From an uncultured Paracoccaceae bacterium (GTDB lineage: Bacteria > Pseudomonadota > Alphaproteobacteria > Rhodobacterales > Rhodobacteraceae): DNA of 6,365 bases. Of this stretch, positions 5,109-6,365 are shown one piece after another. Within the stretch, counting starts at the first letter, position 1, and every line of letters starts with the position of its first letter. Made by a program: the position numbers and the translations under genes. The notes below the pieces were generated by a model. That model saw only the letters and a list, made by a program, of their open reading frames with translations, was not told the DNA's origin and did no database searches. The stretch covers positions 1-6,365 of the forward strand of contig CALEZJ010000618.1 of assembly GCA_937927885.1 (NCBI GenBank). Direction: 5' to 3'.

Positions 5109-6365
5109 ATGCAGCATTTTCCCATTTTCCTCGATCTGGCCGGGCGGCGCGTCGTGCTGGCGGGCAATGGCGAGGTGGCTTTGGCCAAATTGCGCCTGCT
5201 GGCCAAAACGATCGCCCGCATCGACCTGTTCGCACCCGAGGCTGAACCGGCGCTGACCTCTGCCGCCGCTGACCTCGGCGCCGTGCTGCACCCCCGCTGG
5301 CCCGAACCCGCCGATCTGACCGGCGCCGCCCTTGCCTATGCCGCCGCCGACGATGCCGCGCTGGACGCGCGCCTTGCCCGTCTGGCCCATGCGGCGGGCG
5401 TATTGGTCAATGTGGTCGACAACCTCGAAGCCAGCGATTTCATCACCCCCGCCATCGTCGACCGTGATCCGGTCACCGTCGCCATCGGCACTGAAGGCGC
5501 CTCGCCGGTGCTGGCCCGCGCGATCAAGACCGATCTCGAAGAACGGCTGCCGCAGGGTCTGGGCGCGCTGGCCCGTGCGGGCAAGGCGTTCCGCCACGCG
5601 GCCGAATCCCTGCCGCAGGGCCGCGCGCGGCGCGATTTCTGGGCGGATTATTACTTCCGCACCGGCCCGCAGGTTCTGGCCGAGGCGGGCGAGGAATTGC
5701 TGGACCACGCGCTGCACGCCCTGCTGGACCAGCACCTGGCTATGGCGCCTCAGACCGGGCGCGTCGATCTGGTCGGCGCCGGGCCGGGCAACCCCGATCT
5801 GATGACGCTGGCCGCGCGCAAGCTCTTGGACCTCGCCGATGTGGTGATCCACGACCGTCTGGTGCCCGCCGCCATTCTGGAACTGGCGCGGCGCGAGGCG
5901 ATCTTTGTCCCCGTCGGCAAGGAGGGCTTTGGCCCCTCGACCCCGCAAGACGACATCAACGCCGCCATGGTCGCGCATGCCCTGTCGGGGGCGCGGGTGG
6001 TGCGGCTGAAGGGGGGCGATTCGACCGTGTTTGCCCGCCTTGACGAGGAAACCCAGGCCCTCAGCGCCGCCGGGATCGACTGGGCCGTGACCCCCGGCAT
6101 CACCGCCGCCAGCGCCGCCGCCGCCGCCATCGGCGCCAGCCTGACGCGCCGGGGCCGCAACAGCGACCTGCGCCTGATGACGGCGCAGGATGTGGCGGGG
6201 CTCGCCGAACACGACTGGCGCGCGCTCGCCCGTCCGGGTGCCGTCGCCGCGATCTACATGGGCAAACGCGCGGCGCGTTTCGTGCAGGGGCGCCTCTTGA
6301 TGCATGGCGCCGACCCGGCGACCCCCGTCACGCTGGTCGAAAACGCCAGCCGCCCCGACCAGCGC
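5109..6365 (+). CDS. cysG: Siroheme synthase CysG (precorrin-2 dehydrogenase/ferrochelatase plus uroporphyrinogen-III methyltransferase), 3' end missing
   Basis: I translated 419 codons open to the window edge; E. coli CysG has 457 residues, so about 40 are probably missing. CysG turns uroporphyrinogen III into siroheme, the cofactor of sulfite and nitrite reductases, in the cytoplasm. The N-terminal half (about 1-210) is the NAD-dependent dehydrogenase/ferrochelatase: nucleotide loop AGNGEVA (18-24), NVVD with catalytic D104, and ASPVLAR (131-137). Residue 128, a phosphorylated Ser in enterobacterial CysG, is Thr here. The C-terminal methyltransferase begins near 217 with GAGPGN (223-228); D249, K271 and M384 match the catalytic D248, K270 and M382 of E. 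coli. Two motifs are unusual: KGGDSTVFARLDEE replaces KGGDPFIFGRGGEE, and LTRRG replaces LTHR. The ATG at 5109 follows AGGCAGGG (5094-5101) with seven bases of spacing. In alphaproteobacteria cysG often heads a sulfite-reduction operon; that would be downstream. Confidence 0.93.
   Translation, partial: MQHFPIFLDLAGRRVVLAGNGEVALAKLRLLAKTIARIDLFAPEAEPALTSAAADLGAVLHPRWPEPADLTGAALAYAAADDAALDARLARLAHAAGVLVNVVDNLEASDFITPAIVDRDPVTVAIGTEGASPVLARAIKTDLEERLPQGLGALARAGKAFRHAAESLPQGRARRDFWADYYFRTGPQVLAEAGEELLDHALHALLDQHLAMAPQTGRVDLVGAGPGNPDLMTLAARKLLDLADVVIHDRLVPAAILELARREAIFVPVGKEGFGPSTPQDDINAAMVAHALSGARVVRLKGGDSTVFARLDEETQALSAAGIDWAVTPGITAASAAAAAIGASLTRRGRNSDLRLMTAQDVAGLAEHDWRALARPGAVAAIYMGKRAARFVQGRLLMHGADPATPVTLVENASRPDQR

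Overview
The window looks like the chromosome of a GC-rich alphaproteobacterium, most likely of the order Rhodobacterales (Rhodobacter/Paracoccus type). This rests on protein content recognised by eye: a Ugp glycerol-3-phosphate importer, a Rhodobacterales-style FYDLN-acid protein and a CysG with diverged methyltransferase motifs. It is not based on any database search. Nothing looks recently transferred: there are no insertion sequences, phage genes, CRISPR arrays or composition breaks.

Layout. (1) Positions 1-2002 hold the tail of ugpA, then complete ugpE and ugpC, tightly spaced on the plus strand. Together they encode the membrane and ATPase parts of an ABC importer for sn-glycerol-3-phosphate; ugpB and the operon promoter would lie upstream, outside the window. 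(2) Plus-strand mogA (2053-2586) follows and makes a molybdenum-cofactor enzyme. Its ribosome binding site is buried in a strong 10-bp hairpin. (3) Positions 2587-2725 are a convergent intergenic region with a GC-rich hairpin and two inverted copies of a TATTTG...ATGAA motif, one behind each converging gene. (4) On the minus strand, a YgjP/SprT-like zinc metallopeptidase (4109-3408) and a GntR/FCD regulator (3376-2726) form a likely two-gene operon. (5) A 116-bp divergent promoter region leads to plus-strand FYDLN_acid/TIGR02300 protein (4226-4552), which ends at a well-formed intrinsic terminator. (6) A tRNA-Ala(GGC) gene with its own candidate promoter lies at 4750-4825. (7) A 283-base gap with inverted repeats precedes cysG (5109 onward), a bifunctional siroheme synthase cut off by the window end at residue 419.

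Functionally these are ordinary housekeeping and accessory-metabolism units: phosphorus/glycerol-phosphate uptake, molybdopterin adenylylation, siroheme for sulfite/nitrite reductases, and one tRNA. I see no convincing undescribed multi-gene system. The points most worth checking are non-coding: the mogA leader hairpin, the paired 3'-end motif between converging genes, and the inverted repeat in front of cysG. Two protein oddities are also worth checking: an FYDLN protein that has lost its zinc-ribbon cysteines, and a CysG whose SUMT motifs have drifted.
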